33,003 nucleotides of DNA from Planctomycetaceae bacterium (GCA_021732415.1 JAKFVC010000271.1:1-33003), one strand, 5' to 3'. Positions 8,342-17,279 are shown, counted from the stretch's first letter. A program made the numbers and translations. The notes: a model not told the origin generated them from the sequence alone.

Positions 8342-9436
8342 ATGCGATTGTCGACACCTAGCGTCGTCGTGCTTGTTATTGGTTTCTTCGGGCTGTTCCC
8401 CATTCGCCTGCAGGCCGCCGATGTCTGGCCCACTCTGCCGGCCGCGAACGGCACTGTGAAAATCCCGGCTCAGGAGTGGCCGCTCAGGCCAGGTCCGCGA
8501 CAGGTGTTGGTGACCGTTCACTTCCCCGGTGGTAAGCTGGCCAACGTGACCGAGAAAACGGGACTGATGTTGTCATTGCACAACTGGGGCGGGACTGGTT
8601 GCGCGGGGACAGCGAATCCTGTCCAACTGGCCGAGCACTTCAATGTCGTTTGTTTGTGCGTCGATTACCTGCAGAGTGGCGACAAGGATTTGCCGGAACT
8701 GGAACCGTATGACTTCGGCTATCTGCAGGCCCTGGACGCACTGCGGGCATTGAGCTGGCTCGAAAAATCGCTGGTCGAACAGAAGCTCGCGTTCGCGAAA
8801 GGCCGAGTCTATGCCACGGGCGGATCGGGTGGCGGGAATGTCACGCTGATGGTCAATAAGCTCGCGCCGCGGACGTTTGCCTGTAACATCGACATGTGCG
8901 GCATGACTCGACTGACCGACGACATGGCCTTCAATCTGCCCGGGGGAACTGGTTTGAATGCTCGCTACAGCCGGGATCCGAGCAATCCATTTTATCTGAC
9001 GCCCGACCATCAGCAGTTGCGGTTTGTCGGTGATCCGACTCATCTGGAAGTGATGAAGAAGCTGGGGAATTCGGCGCGCGTGATCGTGGTCCATGGAGTT
9101 GACGATACGTCCTGCCCCATCGCCGATGCTCGGGAGATGGTCGCCAATATGGAGTCGGCCAAGCTGACCGTCGAACCCTGGTTCATCACTCCCGCTGAGG
9201 TCGATGGCAAGGCCATCCTGAGCCCCGGGCATTCCCTGGGCAACCGGACGCTGATTGTCTTTAAGGTCGCCGATCAGTACTTGCTGCCCGACAGCCCGAA
9301 GGCGGCCGTACGCGAGGGACCCAGCGATTTCGAACGCCGCGAGGATATTGTTTATCCCACCGTCAACGGGAGGTTTGTGATCTCGTATGCGGAGGGGTAT
9401 CCCGTTGGACGGTTTGAGAAGAAGGCCGATAAATAA
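8342..9436 (+). CDS. Secreted alpha/beta hydrolase, 364 aa
   Basis: Predicted exported serine hydrolase of the alpha/beta-hydrolase fold, closest in appearance to prolyl-oligopeptidase/esterase-like members; the substrate is unknown. A signal peptide covers residues 1 to about 25 (MRLS, then a long hydrophobic run ending LQA-AD). LSLHNWGGTG at about 78-87 looks like the oxyanion-hole strand. The nucleophile elbow is ATGGSGGGN with Ser162. A likely acid lies in VVHGVDDTSCP, and the catalytic His in LSPGHSLGN. The start is supported by GGGAG nine bases upstream. It is separated from the yhaN-like gene by the palindromic element, so it is probably its own transcription unit. Several cysteines (87, 104, 106, 181, 186) could form disulfides outside the cytoplasm. 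Confidence 0.8.
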   Translation: MRLSTPSVVVLVIGFFGLFPIRLQAADVWPTLPAANGTVKIPAQEWPLRPGPRQVLVTVHFPGGKLANVTEKTGLMLSLHNWGGTGCAGTANPVQLAEHFNVVCLCVDYLQSGDKDLPELEPYDFGYLQALDALRALSWLEKSLVEQKLAFAKGRVYATGGSGGGNVTLMVNKLAPRTFACNIDMCGMTRLTDDMAFNLPGGTGLNARYSRDPSNPFYLTPDHQQLRFVGDPTHLEVMKKLGNSARVIVVHGVDDTSCPIADAREMVANMESAKLTVEPWFITPAEVDGKAILSPGHSLGNRTLIVFKVADQYLLPDSPKAAVREGPSDFERREDIVYPTVNGRFVISYAEGYPVGRFEKKADK

Positions 9437-9899
9437 TTTGGACTGCGGTGATTCATCACCGCTTTCCTATGCAGGACCAGGCCTCGGGCTATCCAACGGC
9501 CGGTGCTCTTTGACAAGCTAATTATCCGGTGGTAGCGACGCTCAGTGACGCATCAGAATAAACTGCGCAGGAATAGAAAAACCCCCGCCCTTACGGGCTT
9601 CGCCGTGAAGGATATTTCGACGTGATGGGAGGGTGAGGCTCCTGCCGAACCGCAAGCGTCATTCGACTCTCGCCAGACTATCCGGTTCGGCAGGAGCCTC
9701 ACCCTCCCATCGACTCGAATCACGAATTGCACCAAGCTCCCTCGAAAATCCCGAGAAAAACGCCTTCACGGCGTTGCCTTACGGGACAGGACTTACCTGG
9801 ACAGTTTTTGGTGTAATGGACTCGGTAAGATCCATCGGCAACTTTAATCGCACGTCTAAACAAATTGGATAGCGGTGATAAATCACCGCAGTCCAAATT
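9435..9899. repeat. Long nested inverted repeat between convergent genes
   Basis: Outer arms 9435-9463 and 9871-9899 pair at 28 of 29 positions and contain a smaller palindrome (GCGGTGATTCATCACCGC). Inner arms 9625-9652 and 9683-9710 are perfect over 28 bp around a 30-base loop. A third, intermediate pair of 11 bp is at 9601-9611 and 9763-9773. The element starts on the last two bases of the hydrolase gene and ends 11 bases from the stop of the convergent delta-60 gene, so it fills the entire gap and could act as a two-way terminator. Confidence 0.85.
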
Positions 9900-9910
9900 T
9901 TGCTCTACTG

Positions 9911-11614
9911 TTACGTGTCTGTCGTGGTCAGATCAAACGGGATCGTCTTCTTACCGTTGGTTCCGAACCCAGCATCCAGCTCCCCTTCGGAATCGATGCG
10001 GGTCACGGCAAAGTCGGTATTTGACGGGTCAGAGGCCATCGATGCTCCGACGATCACGATCTTGCCATCCGACTGCAATGCCATGCTGTTGGCCACGTCG
10101 TAGTCGCTGCCACCCATGTTAAACGGAATCGATTTCTTGCCGTCGCTCGCGAAGAGCGTATCGAGTTCGCCGACCGACGTCAGCCTGGCAACTGAGAAGT
10201 CATAGTCACCCGAGGAACTAACCTGCGAGTAACCGCCGATGACGATACTACCATCCGACTGCACAGCGACCCCCGTGGCTTCGTCTGCGTTATCGGCCCC
10301 CAGATTGAATGGTATTGTCTTGCGGCCATCGCCACTGAATGTTTTATCCAGCGTCCCGTTCTTTTTGATTCGGGCCACGGCGAAATCAAGGTCGCCATTC
10401 GTGGCCGTCGCCGAACCAGCAACGACGATCGCGCCGTCCGATTGCAGGGCCACTGACGTCGCTCGATCAGACGCACTACCGCCGATATTGAACGCGACCG
10501 CCTTCTTGCCATCACCGCTAAAGCTATAGTCCAGGCTGCCGTTGGGTTTGACTCGGGCAACTGCAAAATCATCGTCGCCTCCCGAGCCCTTCGTATATCC
10601 CACGACCACGATACTGCCATCGGACTGAATGGCCACGGCGGCACCCGCATCATCGCCACCGCCGCTCAGATCAATCCATTTTCGGCCGTCACCCGTAAAC
10701 GACGTGTCGAGAGATCCATCCGTATTCAGGCGGGCCATGGCGATGTCTCCCGATCCACTGGCGTTCTGTTCGCAAGTGCCGACCAGCACGATCTTCCCAT
10801 CGCCTTGGATGGCGACTCCCGTCGCACGATCGTCGCCGTTGCCACCGTAGTCGAACGCCACGAGGGCCTTGCCATCGCTGCTGAAGTTGGTATCCAGCGA
10901 GCCGTCCGTATTCAGTCGCACGACAGCAAAGTCAAAGTTGCCGTTGCCGTCGCGCTGGGCATAACCGCCAACCACAATCTTGCCGTCGCTCTGGATCGCC
11001 ACACAGTTGGCGACATCGAGATCCGCGTTGAGATTGCCGTCTGCATCGACTCCACCCAGATTGAACGAGATCGTCTTTTTGCCGTTGGTACCGAACGTGG
11101 TATCCAGCGAGCCATCGGCGTTCAGGCGGGTGACGGCGAAGTCATAGTCCCCGAACGTATTCATCTGAGCGGCGCCGACCAGAATGATCTTGCCATCGGA
11201 TTGCACCGCGGTCGCAATCGCTTGATCCGAATCAATCGAGGTGGATACCGGCGTGGTCGTGCCGTCGACGGTGGTTGTTGATGTGGAGGAAGTCGTTGTA
11301 TTGCCGTCGGCATCGGTGGTCGTCGTCGTGACGGTAACCGTCGTGGTCGGATTGCCGTTGGAATCCACGCCATGCGTCGTCGTGGTCGTGCTGGTGGACC
11401 CGGCAGTGGCAGTATCCGGCTTGGGTTCGGCAGGATTTTGTGTCGCCGACTGAGTCGGGTTGGTGGCCGATAACAATTGCCGCGTTTCTAGAAACTCAAC
11501 GTGCGCCGGAGCGGGAGTTTCGAGTTGTTCGAATCGTTTACGCTTGGAGCTTCCCTGGATCCACTGATTCAGAGATTGCAACCACGAGACGGGATGCGAG
11601 GAATGCTGTGACAT
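9911..11614 (-). CDS. Delta-60 repeat surface protein with planctomycete N-terminal signature
   Basis: Probably an exported or cell-surface protein; molecular role unknown. The 567-residue product has three parts. Residues 1-50 are basic and lack a standard signal peptide but contain VEFLETRQLLSA, the LE.R.LL-type signature of many large planctomycete exported proteins. Residues about 69-127 are a Thr/Ser-rich linker. Residues about 131-567 hold seven consecutive repeats of about 60 residues built on the pattern A..VA.QSDGKIV..G / DFAVARLN.DGSLD..F..DGK, the delta-60 repeat family. Seven such units suggest a seven-bladed beta-propeller (inference). GAGGT about ten bases upstream supports the ATG at 11614. 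There is no C-terminal membrane anchor. The gene is convergent with the hydrolase and isolated on its upstream side. Confidence 0.88.
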   Translation of the reverse strand: MSQHSSHPVSWLQSLNQWIQGSSKRKRFEQLETPAPAHVEFLETRQLLSATNPTQSATQNPAEPKPDTATAGSTSTTTTTHGVDSNGNPTTTVTVTTTTTDADGNTTTSSTSTTTVDGTTTPVSTSIDSDQAIATAVQSDGKIILVGAAQMNTFGDYDFAVTRLNADGSLDTTFGTNGKKTISFNLGGVDADGNLNADLDVANCVAIQSDGKIVVGGYAQRDGNGNFDFAVVRLNTDGSLDTNFSSDGKALVAFDYGGNGDDRATGVAIQGDGKIVLVGTCEQNASGSGDIAMARLNTDGSLDTSFTGDGRKWIDLSGGGDDAGAAVAIQSDGSIVVVGYTKGSGGDDDFAVARVKPNGSLDYSFSGDGKKAVAFNIGGSASDRATSVALQSDGAIVVAGSATATNGDLDFAVARIKKNGTLDKTFSGDGRKTIPFNLGADNADEATGVAVQSDGSIVIGGYSQVSSSGDYDFSVARLTSVGELDTLFASDGKKSIPFNMGGSDYDVANSMALQSDGKIVIVGASMASDPSNTDFAVTRIDSEGELDAGFGTNGKKTIPFDLTTTDT

Positions 11615-12218
11615 GATAGACGTACCTCAAGTGTGGGGAGGGAACCCCGGTAGCGGAGAGGAGATGGGTAGGAGGCAGGGCGAGGATTTTTCGCGCGGGC
11701 GGGCAGGCTGCGGAGCGTGGTCACACAGCTCGCGTGGGGAGACAGGGGTAGCGCTTTAACAGAATGTTTGCGCGGCCTGAAAGTGTGAGAGTATCAGTGT
11801 GTGAGGGTTTGAGAGTAGAGAAAAGTCCGATCACGTTCAGGCTGTACTCTGACTCCGTTACTTTGGCACCCTCATACTCTCAAACGATTTTGATTGAGCA
11901 AACATTAAGTGAACTCTAAGGCTGGCTTGGTTTTCGATCGGCGATGTGCGGCTGGGGATCGTAATACAATCGCGTGGCAGAACGGCGATTGAATCACGGA
12001 TCAGCGAAGGGAGAACTTTGGCCGAGGTCAGTTGCGAATGAACTTGTTCGGCGTGATTTCAGATGGATAGTGGATGATCGCGAGCAGCCGGTTACCAAAT
12101 TATTTTGAAAGTTTTGAGATGGATTCAAGTTTCTGAGTGCAGTCGAAATTCTCCAGAAAAACGCGGCTTTGTCTATATGCCATTATTACTATCTCAACAG
12201 ATATCTCATTGCAGTCTC
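11615..12218. other. Gene-free stretch upstream of the delta-60 gene
   Basis: About 600 bases with no supported gene. It must hold the promoter and leader of the minus-strand delta-60 gene. A modest inverted repeat pairs GTTTGAGAGTA at 11807-11817 with its complement at 11875-11885. I cannot pick out a promoter with confidence. Confidence 0.5.
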
Positions 12219-12283
12219 GTAGCCCGACTCTCTGAGTCGGGTACTCCTCGTCGAAATGCTCCCGACTCAGAGAGTCGGGCTAC
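12219..12283. repeat. Palindrome downstream of menC
   Basis: Arms 12219-12241 and 12261-12283 are perfect reverse complements over 23 bp. Each arm is itself a small palindrome (CCCGACTCTCTGAGTCGGG). It begins 18 bases beyond the menC stop and may act as its terminator. The same family occurs at 13566-13632 on the other side of menC, and a single arm appears near 247-270. Confidence 0.85.
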
Positions 12284-12301
12284 GGCTCGGCTGCGCCGAG
12301 C

Positions 12302-13414
12302 TTACGACTTGAAAGTGGCGTGCTGGATCGTGAGTTTCGCCAGGCGATCGGCAACGGGTTCGGGCAACGAATCGGTCGCGCGAATACCCGGAGTGCCATC
12401 GGGGAGCGAGATCAGTTGCAGCGCGGGTTCGGACAGATCCTGATGATAGAACCGCGAACTCGGGAAGATGTCGGCTGGATATTTGAAATTGTCGAGCATC
12501 GCCAACGCCACGCAGATCCCCGCCCCCAGGCTGCTTTCCAGCATGCCGCCGACCCAGCACGGAATTCCGGCTCGCTGGCAGGTGTCGTGAATCTTGATGG
12601 CGTTCGTCAGGCCACCCACGCGGCCCGGCTTGATATTGACATAGCGGCAGCTTCCCAACTTGATGGCCTGCTCGACTTGGCGTACGGTCACGATACTTTC
12701 GTCGAGACAGACCGGGGTCCGAATCTGACGCTGGAGTTCAGCGTGGTCCAGTAAATCATCGTGCTGCAGCGGCTGTTCGATCATCGCCAGGTTGAATTCA
12801 TCGACTTGCTTGAAGAGGTCGATGTCCGACAACCGGTAGCCGCTGTTGGTATCGATGTGGAAGGTTTGTTTGGGATAGGCGCCCCGCACGGCTTTGAGCA
12901 CATTCAGATCCCAGCCCGGGCGGAATTTCAGCTTCACGCGCGGGAATTTGGCGGCGACCGCTTTGTCGACCGAGGCCAGCAGATCATCAATCGAATCCAT
13001 GACGCCAAAGTCGGCACCTACGGACACTTCGTTCCGAGTGGCTCCCAGGAGCCGATACAATGGCGTGTTCGTAAGCTTGCTCTGCAGACTCCACCAGGCC
13101 GTATCGAGAATTGCCTTGGAGAAGGGGTTGCCCTTATAAATGGCCAACTGCTTTTGGAGATCGTCTCCGGAGGAAATCTCCTTGCCGATCAGCGCCGGAG
13201 CCAGCCAATCGCGAGCGACCGTGAAGATACCCCCGCCCCATTCCGGGCTGTAACACGGGGCCGTCAGGGGGCAACTTTCGCCCCAGGCTTCGACCGAACC
13301 GCTGACCATGCGGCACAAAACGGCATGGGCGGCCGTGTCTTCTCCATAGGCGGTGCGCCAGGGATAGATCAACGGCATGGCGACATGGTAGAGGTCAATT
13401 CGGTCGATCCGCAT
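12302..13414 (-). CDS. menC: o-Succinylbenzoate synthase / N-acylamino acid racemase-type enzyme
   Basis: Enolase-superfamily enzyme of the MenC type 2 group. It most likely dehydrates SHCHC to o-succinylbenzoate in menaquinone synthesis; members of this group may also or instead racemise N-acylamino acids, and sequence alone does not separate the two. The 370-residue protein has the N-terminal capping domain (about 1-125) and the barrel. The catalytic set is complete: KLKFRPG with Lys161 and Lys163, HIDTNSGY with Asp188, MIEQPL with Glu213, CLDESI with Asp238, and NIKPGRVGG with Lys262. Spacing closely matches the Amycolatopsis racemase as I remember it. The ATG at 13414 gives the standard MRIDRIDLYHVAMPL start, with only a weak ribosome binding site. 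No other men gene is adjacent. It is flanked on both sides by copies of one palindrome. Confidence 0.9.
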   Translation of the reverse strand: MRIDRIDLYHVAMPLIYPWRTAYGEDTAAHAVLCRMVSGSVEAWGESCPLTAPCYSPEWGGGIFTVARDWLAPALIGKEISSGDDLQKQLAIYKGNPFSKAILDTAWWSLQSKLTNTPLYRLLGATRNEVSVGADFGVMDSIDDLLASVDKAVAAKFPRVKLKFRPGWDLNVLKAVRGAYPKQTFHIDTNSGYRLSDIDLFKQVDEFNLAMIEQPLQHDDLLDHAELQRQIRTPVCLDESIVTVRQVEQAIKLGSCRYVNIKPGRVGGLTNAIKIHDTCQRAGIPCWVGGMLESSLGAGICVALAMLDNFKYPADIFPSSRFYHQDLSEPALQLISLPDGTPGIRATDSLPEPVADRLAKLTIQHATFKS

Positions 13415-13565
13415 GGTGGGGCCTGTCAGTTGTCGGGTCTCGGTTGCTGGAAAATCAGGCGGTCTCGCGCTACGCGTTTCGCAAATCGTAGATCATCTTC
13501 TACGCGAGGTAAAGTTGCGGGGGTGATGCTTGATGGGTTATTCTGGTCTCAGGCGACCGCATTTC

Positions 13566-13632
13566 CGTAGCCCGACTCTCTGAGTCGGATGCATCGAAAC
13601 GAAGAGTACCCGACTCGGAGAGTCGGGCTACG
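13566..13632. repeat. Palindrome between menC and the threonine aldolase gene
   Basis: Arms 13566-13588 and 13610-13632 pair at 22 of 23 positions. The sequence is clearly the same family as 12219-12283. It lies in the shared upstream region of two divergent genes, menC (minus) and the aldolase gene (plus), so it could influence both promoters. Confidence 0.85.
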
Positions 13633-13696
13633 GTTCGGCGGAGCCTCACAAAAGCCGCGCCGCAATGTACCATGTCCCCCTACTTAGGACCGATTG

Positions 13697-14782
13697 ATGA
13701 GCCGAGTGATTGATTTGCGGAGTGATACCGTCACCAAGCCGAGCGCCGCCATGCGACAAGCGATGGCCAACGCCGAAGTCGGTGATGACATGAACGGCGA
13801 GGATCCGACCGTCAATCGTCTCGAAGAGATGGTCATCAAACTGTTCAACAAGGAAGCGGCCGTCTATTGCTGCTCGGGGACACAATCCAACCAGATGGCC
13901 GTCCGGGCCCATTGCCAATCGGGTGATGAGCTGTTGATTGAAGCCGGCGGACACATCGCAGGTTTCGAAGGGGGAGCTCCCGCGGCACTCAGCGGAGTCA
14001 CCTGCCGCACACTTTCGGGCAACCTCGGCATGCTCGATCTCCCGCAGTTAGAGGGCCAAATCCGAGCCGACAATCAACATCTCGCGCGGACCAAGCTAGT
14101 CTGTGTCGAGAATACGACCAACGTCGGCGGCGGGCACTGCTATCCCTTGGATATGCTGGAACGGGTCGGAAAGTGGGCTCACTCGAATGGGCTGCAAGTC
14201 CACATGGATGGTGCCCGGCTGTTTAACGCCGTGGTCGCCACCGGGCAATCTGCAGCGAAGATTTGCGAGCACATCGACAGTATCTCGGTCTGTTTTTCGA
14301 AGGGACTGGGCTGCCCGATGGGGTCGATCCTGATCGGCTCGAAGGACCTGATCTACCGTGCTCGTCGTGCTAGAAAAATGTTCGGCGGTGCCTTAAGGCA
14401 AGCGGGTATCGTGGCGGCCTCGGCGGTCTACGCTCTCGAAAACAATGTCGAACGACTCGCTGTTGATCACGAGAACGCCCAGGCATTTGCGGAGGAGATC
14501 CGCAAGATTCCTGGAATCAAGACGGATGCTTCCGGGGTGCCGACGAACCTGGTCTTCTTTGAGGTCGATCCCAAACTGGGTAACGCGTCGCAGCTGTCCT
14601 ATGCGTTAAAGCAGCGCGGGGTTCTGATCAATGCGGGAGGCAAGTCTCGCCTGCGAGCCTGCACGCATCTGGATGCATCGCGTGAGGACTTGTTGAGCGC
14701 GGCCAAGGTGTTGGCGGAATGCGTTCAAGCCGGGTTTTCGCAGTTTCCCGGTGCGGCGTCGGGGCCGTATGCACGCGGGTAG
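13697..14782 (+). CDS. ltaE: Low-specificity L-threonine aldolase
   Basis: PLP-dependent enzyme that cleaves L-threonine and L-allo-threonine to glycine and acetaldehyde in the cytoplasm. The 361-residue protein is full length. It opens with [13 protein letters not shown], the family hallmark, followed by [27 protein letters not shown] forms part of the PLP phosphate site. [10 protein letters not shown] and [12 protein letters not shown] (Asp and Arg contacts) precede [14 protein letters not shown], where Lys202 is the expected PLP Schiff-base lysine. The C-terminal domain is intact. The ATG at 13697 is chosen over the overlapping TTG at 13694. The gene is divergent from menC and followed by a nested inverted repeat. 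The subtype (L-threo, L-allo or low specificity) cannot be proved from sequence. Confidence 0.92.
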   Translation: MSRVIDLRSDTVTKPSAAMRQAMANAEVGDDMNGEDPTVNRLEEMVIKLFNKEAAVYCCSGTQSNQMAVRAHCQSGDELLIEAGGHIAGFEGGAPAALSGVTCRTLSGNLGMLDLPQLEGQIRADNQHLARTKLVCVENTTNVGGGHCYPLDMLERVGKWAHSNGLQVHMDGARLFNAVVATGQSAAKICEHIDSISVCFSKGLGCPMGSILIGSKDLIYRARRARKMFGGALRQAGIVAASAVYALENNVERLAVDHENAQAFAEEIRKIPGIKTDASGVPTNLVFFEVDPKLGNASQLSYALKQRGVLINAGGKSRLRACTHLDASREDLLSAAKVLAECVQAGFSQFPGAASGPYARG

Positions 14783-14792
14783 AACTGCGCGT

Positions 14793-15030
14793 AGGCGAGC
14801 GTCCGGCGTAAGCCGGAGGTTGTTAGCGACTCAGGCAAATCAATAGATTCTGTGGGTGCCACTGGCTCCGCCAGTGTTTTGCGGACGGCGTATAGACTAC
14901 CCGGCACTGGCAGTGCCAGTGGCACCCAACTGAGGAGCTTATTGATTTGTTTTGCTCATCTGTTTAAGTCACGTGAAATGGTTGATTGATCGCGTCTAAC
15001 AACCATCCGGCTTACGCCGGACGCTCGCCT
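14793..15030. repeat. Nested inverted repeat between convergent genes
   Basis: Outer arms 14793-14826 and 14996-15030 pair over 34 bp with one extra base; they contain GTCCGGCGTAAGCCGGA. Inner arms GGGTGCCACTGG (from 14854) and CCAGTGGCACCC (ending 14927) are perfect over 12 bp, and each carries a further small stem. The element fills the gap between the aldolase stop and the stop of the convergent hydrolase, where a two-way terminator would be expected. Confidence 0.85.
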
Positions 15031-15053
15031 AAATGCGATCCGTGTGCCATCGA

Positions 15054-15989
15054 TTACTTGGGCTTTGTCGCGGGCGTAGTCATCCCGACCAGCGTCTTCT
15101 CCAGTAACGCGTTGAACGCGTCCGGGTACTCCATCATCAGAAAATGCCCCGCGTCGGGAAGTGTGAGGACTTCGAACTGTGGGGCGTATTTCTTGCCCGC
15201 TTCGACCTTCTTGGGATCTCGAACCGCGTTGATGCAGACCAATGGTACCTTGACCTCTTTCATCCGCGGACGTTCGAATTCGTTGGCAAAATCGAGCATC
15301 GCCTGAAACGCGCTCACACCGACATCGCCGGGAGCCGAGGACATCTTGGTGACGATTTTCTCGATCAACACGGGATTCGTCTTCGCGGTGAAGAAGTCGT
15401 GTTCGTGACGGAGTGCTTCTCGCATCCCCGCCGCAAAATCCTTCTCGAAGGGCTTGCGATACTCGGCCATTTGCTCGGCTGAGTATTTCTCTTCGGGATC
15501 GGTCAGCGTGTCGACTCCCACCAGCCCGACCAGCCGCTCCTTCAGCAGCGGGGCCGCTTCGAGCATCACGGGACCACCCATCGAATGTCCGACCAGAACG
15601 ACCGACTTCAGTTGCAGCTTCTCGACCACTGCGGCCACATCTTTGCCGAATGCCGCCATCGTCCAATTCTTCCGCCCCAGCCCCGACTTGCCGTGTCCGC
15701 CCAAGTCAATCGCCACAACCCGTCGTGATTTGGCGAAATGGTCGAGTTGCGGTTGCCAGAAGGTACGATCACAACACCAGCCGTGAATGAACACCAACGC
15801 CGGTTCGCCTGCTCCGTGGACCTCGTAGCGGATGGTGACTCCATCCGCCGAGGCGACTTCACCGGTCACCGCTTCCTTCTTATCAGCCGGTTTTGCCGGG
15901 TCACTGCCCGCCAACACAAACAATCCACACCCAACCAAGATCAAGTTGGCCAGTCCAAGACTTACGCCGAATCTGCGAGGAGAGTTCAT
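15054..15989 (-). CDS. Exported alpha/beta hydrolase, 311 aa
   Basis: Predicted esterase- or epoxide-hydrolase-like alpha/beta hydrolase anchored in or exported across the membrane; substrate unknown. The start is placed at 15989 (MNSPRRFGVSL), not at the in-frame ATG 45 bases earlier, because it gives an N-terminus with two arginines and a hydrophobic stretch. That stretch contains LVGC (Cys21), which matches a lipobox; cleavage after LAGS is the alternative. The fold motifs are complete: VFIHGWCCDRTFW (oxyanion region, 67-79), DLGGHGKSG, nucleophile elbow VGHSMGG with Ser136, a candidate acid in NAVRDP, and the catalytic His in PDAGHFLMME. It ends convergently with the aldolase gene across an inverted repeat. 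A second, unrelated secreted alpha/beta hydrolase lies at 8342-9436. Confidence 0.82.
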   Translation of the reverse strand: MNSPRRFGVSLGLANLILVGCGLFVLAGSDPAKPADKKEAVTGEVASADGVTIRYEVHGAGEPALVFIHGWCCDRTFWQPQLDHFAKSRRVVAIDLGGHGKSGLGRKNWTMAAFGKDVAAVVEKLQLKSVVLVGHSMGGPVMLEAAPLLKERLVGLVGVDTLTDPEEKYSAEQMAEYRKPFEKDFAAGMREALRHEHDFFTAKTNPVLIEKIVTKMSSAPGDVGVSAFQAMLDFANEFERPRMKEVKVPLVCINAVRDPKKVEAGKKYAPQFEVLTLPDAGHFLMMEYPDAFNALLEKTLVGMTTPATKPK

Positions 15990-16072
15990 TTGATGCGTCC
16001 CGATTAACAGAAGAGATTGCAGCCCCTGCAACACTTTAGCGGAATGGCCTGAGATCGTGTATTCGCAGCTAT

Positions 16073-16310
16073 CCCGGAGGGATTAAAGAGAGTAACCGGT
16101 GGTTGAGGAGCGGAGCGACGACACCACCGGCTGTCGTCCCATCGCTTCCCCGATCCTGAAGGGATCGCAGAGCGTTGAGAACCCGGTCGATCGTTACTTC
16201 GTTCCCTCTGGCATCCCTTCAGGATGCGGCGGTCATATCTGGGGATTGACCGGTGGTGTCGTCGCTCCGCTCCTCAACCACCGGCTACTCTCTGCGACCC
16301 CTCCGGGGTC
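16073..16310. repeat. Second copy of the 4325-4524 palindromic element family
   Basis: Outer arms 16088-16130 and 16250-16292 pair at 42 of 43 positions. An inner pair of 13 bp (ATCCTGAAGGGAT with its complement) lies at about 16153-16165 and 16213-16225. Edges (CCCGGAGGGATTAAAGAGAG on the left, CCCCTCCGGGGTC on the right) match those of 4325-4524, while the inner palindrome differs in sequence. It sits upstream of the 15989 hydrolase start and 30 bases downstream of the M14 peptidase stop, between two co-oriented minus-strand genes. Confidence 0.9.
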
Positions 16311-16339
16311 AAACCATCACATCTCCATCCCTGAGTTGC

Positions 16340-17257
16340 CTATGGTTGTTTCTTCGACGGTTGGAATTGTATCACGGCCAACAGTGCTTCGCGGTGCTTC
16401 TTCCAACACTCTTCCCCCGGCAGATCGACTGGTAACTCCAGCGTAATCGTGGGGATCTGACGATCAATTCCGGCCCACGAACCGAAGCTGCCGGGTGTGG
16501 GGTAGCCGATCGTTTTGGCGACTCGATAACCATTCTCCAACTTCATCGCTTCGGCCAGATCGGCTCCGGGGCCGTCGTAGTTGTTGCACTCGCGGCCTTT
16601 GGTGATGGCATGGATCGATACGATGCGGTCGGGTCCCAGAAGTTCGACCGCCTTGATAATGGCCTGTGTTTCCGGCTCGCTGGCCGGTTTTTCTCCGCCG
16701 AATGTTTCGCCGCGTTTGGAGATCTTCCAATTGGTCGCAGGAAAGTTGCGGTTGAGGTCGATCTGGTGCTCATTCAGCCGACGCGTCCGTACCAGGCCGT
16801 CTGGATTAGTGACCGGGATCACCGCGACTCGACGATTGGCGTACGCAGCGGGATGCTCCAGCAGATAGTCGAGCAAGTGCCGGGCGAGATGGCCGCTGTT
16901 GGGTTCGCTCCCGTGGATGGCTCCGAAGATCAGAGCTGCGCGGCCCTGGGTGCCAAACACGTGCATGGTGATCGGCACGCCCTGCACCGAATACCCCAAC
17001 AAGACCACTTCCGGCGCGGCAACTCGGGGGATGGCCGGAGTTGGGATCGTAGCCGGAATCACTGTGGGAACGGCCACGGCCCCGCAGGCGGCTGGAGGTG
17101 TCCCCAGTCCCAGATCAAGCGGGCAGACGACATGGCGGTGTTGTCGAGCCCTCCGCCGGTCGCCTGCGCTCAGGTCGGCGGAGGGGATCGCGAAGAGACT
17201 GGGAAGAATCACAACTCCCAGTACCAGGTACCGGAAGCATCTTTCAAGAGCAGGCAT
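16340..17257 (-). CDS. Exported M14-family zinc carboxypeptidase (MpaA/DUF2817-like)
   Basis: Predicted zinc carboxypeptidase or amidase acting outside the cytoplasm, possibly on peptidoglycan-derived peptides. The start at 17257 gives 305 residues. AAGGGA lies four bases upstream, and the protein then begins with a clear signal peptide (ALERCFRYLVLGVVILPSLF). Upstream in-frame codons run into the inverted repeat and the antitoxin-like gene and are not protein-like. A Pro/Ala-rich linker (about 50-82) precedes the catalytic domain. Zinc ligands are GAIHGSEPN (His115, Glu118) and VSIHAITKG (His216). NPDG and DLNRNFP (Arg170) bind substrate, and ITLELP supplies the catalytic Glu274. Motif spacing resembles murein tripeptide amidase MpaA, though that enzyme lacks a signal peptide, so the substrate remains open. 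Confidence 0.85.
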   Translation of the reverse strand: MPALERCFRYLVLGVVILPSLFAIPSADLSAGDRRRARQHRHVVCPLDLGLGTPPAACGAVAVPTVIPATIPTPAIPRVAAPEVVLLGYSVQGVPITMHVFGTQGRAALIFGAIHGSEPNSGHLARHLLDYLLEHPAAYANRRVAVIPVTNPDGLVRTRRLNEHQIDLNRNFPATNWKISKRGETFGGEKPASEPETQAIIKAVELLGPDRIVSIHAITKGRECNNYDGPGADLAEAMKLENGYRVAKTIGYPTPGSFGSWAGIDRQIPTITLELPVDLPGEECWKKHREALLAVIQFQPSKKQP

Positions 17258-17279
17258 CGAATCCCTTCGTGCGGTCATC

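Noticed and set aside
12761-13570. 269-codon plus-strand frame over menC
   Set aside because: It is opposite a complete enolase-superfamily gene with every catalytic residue in place.
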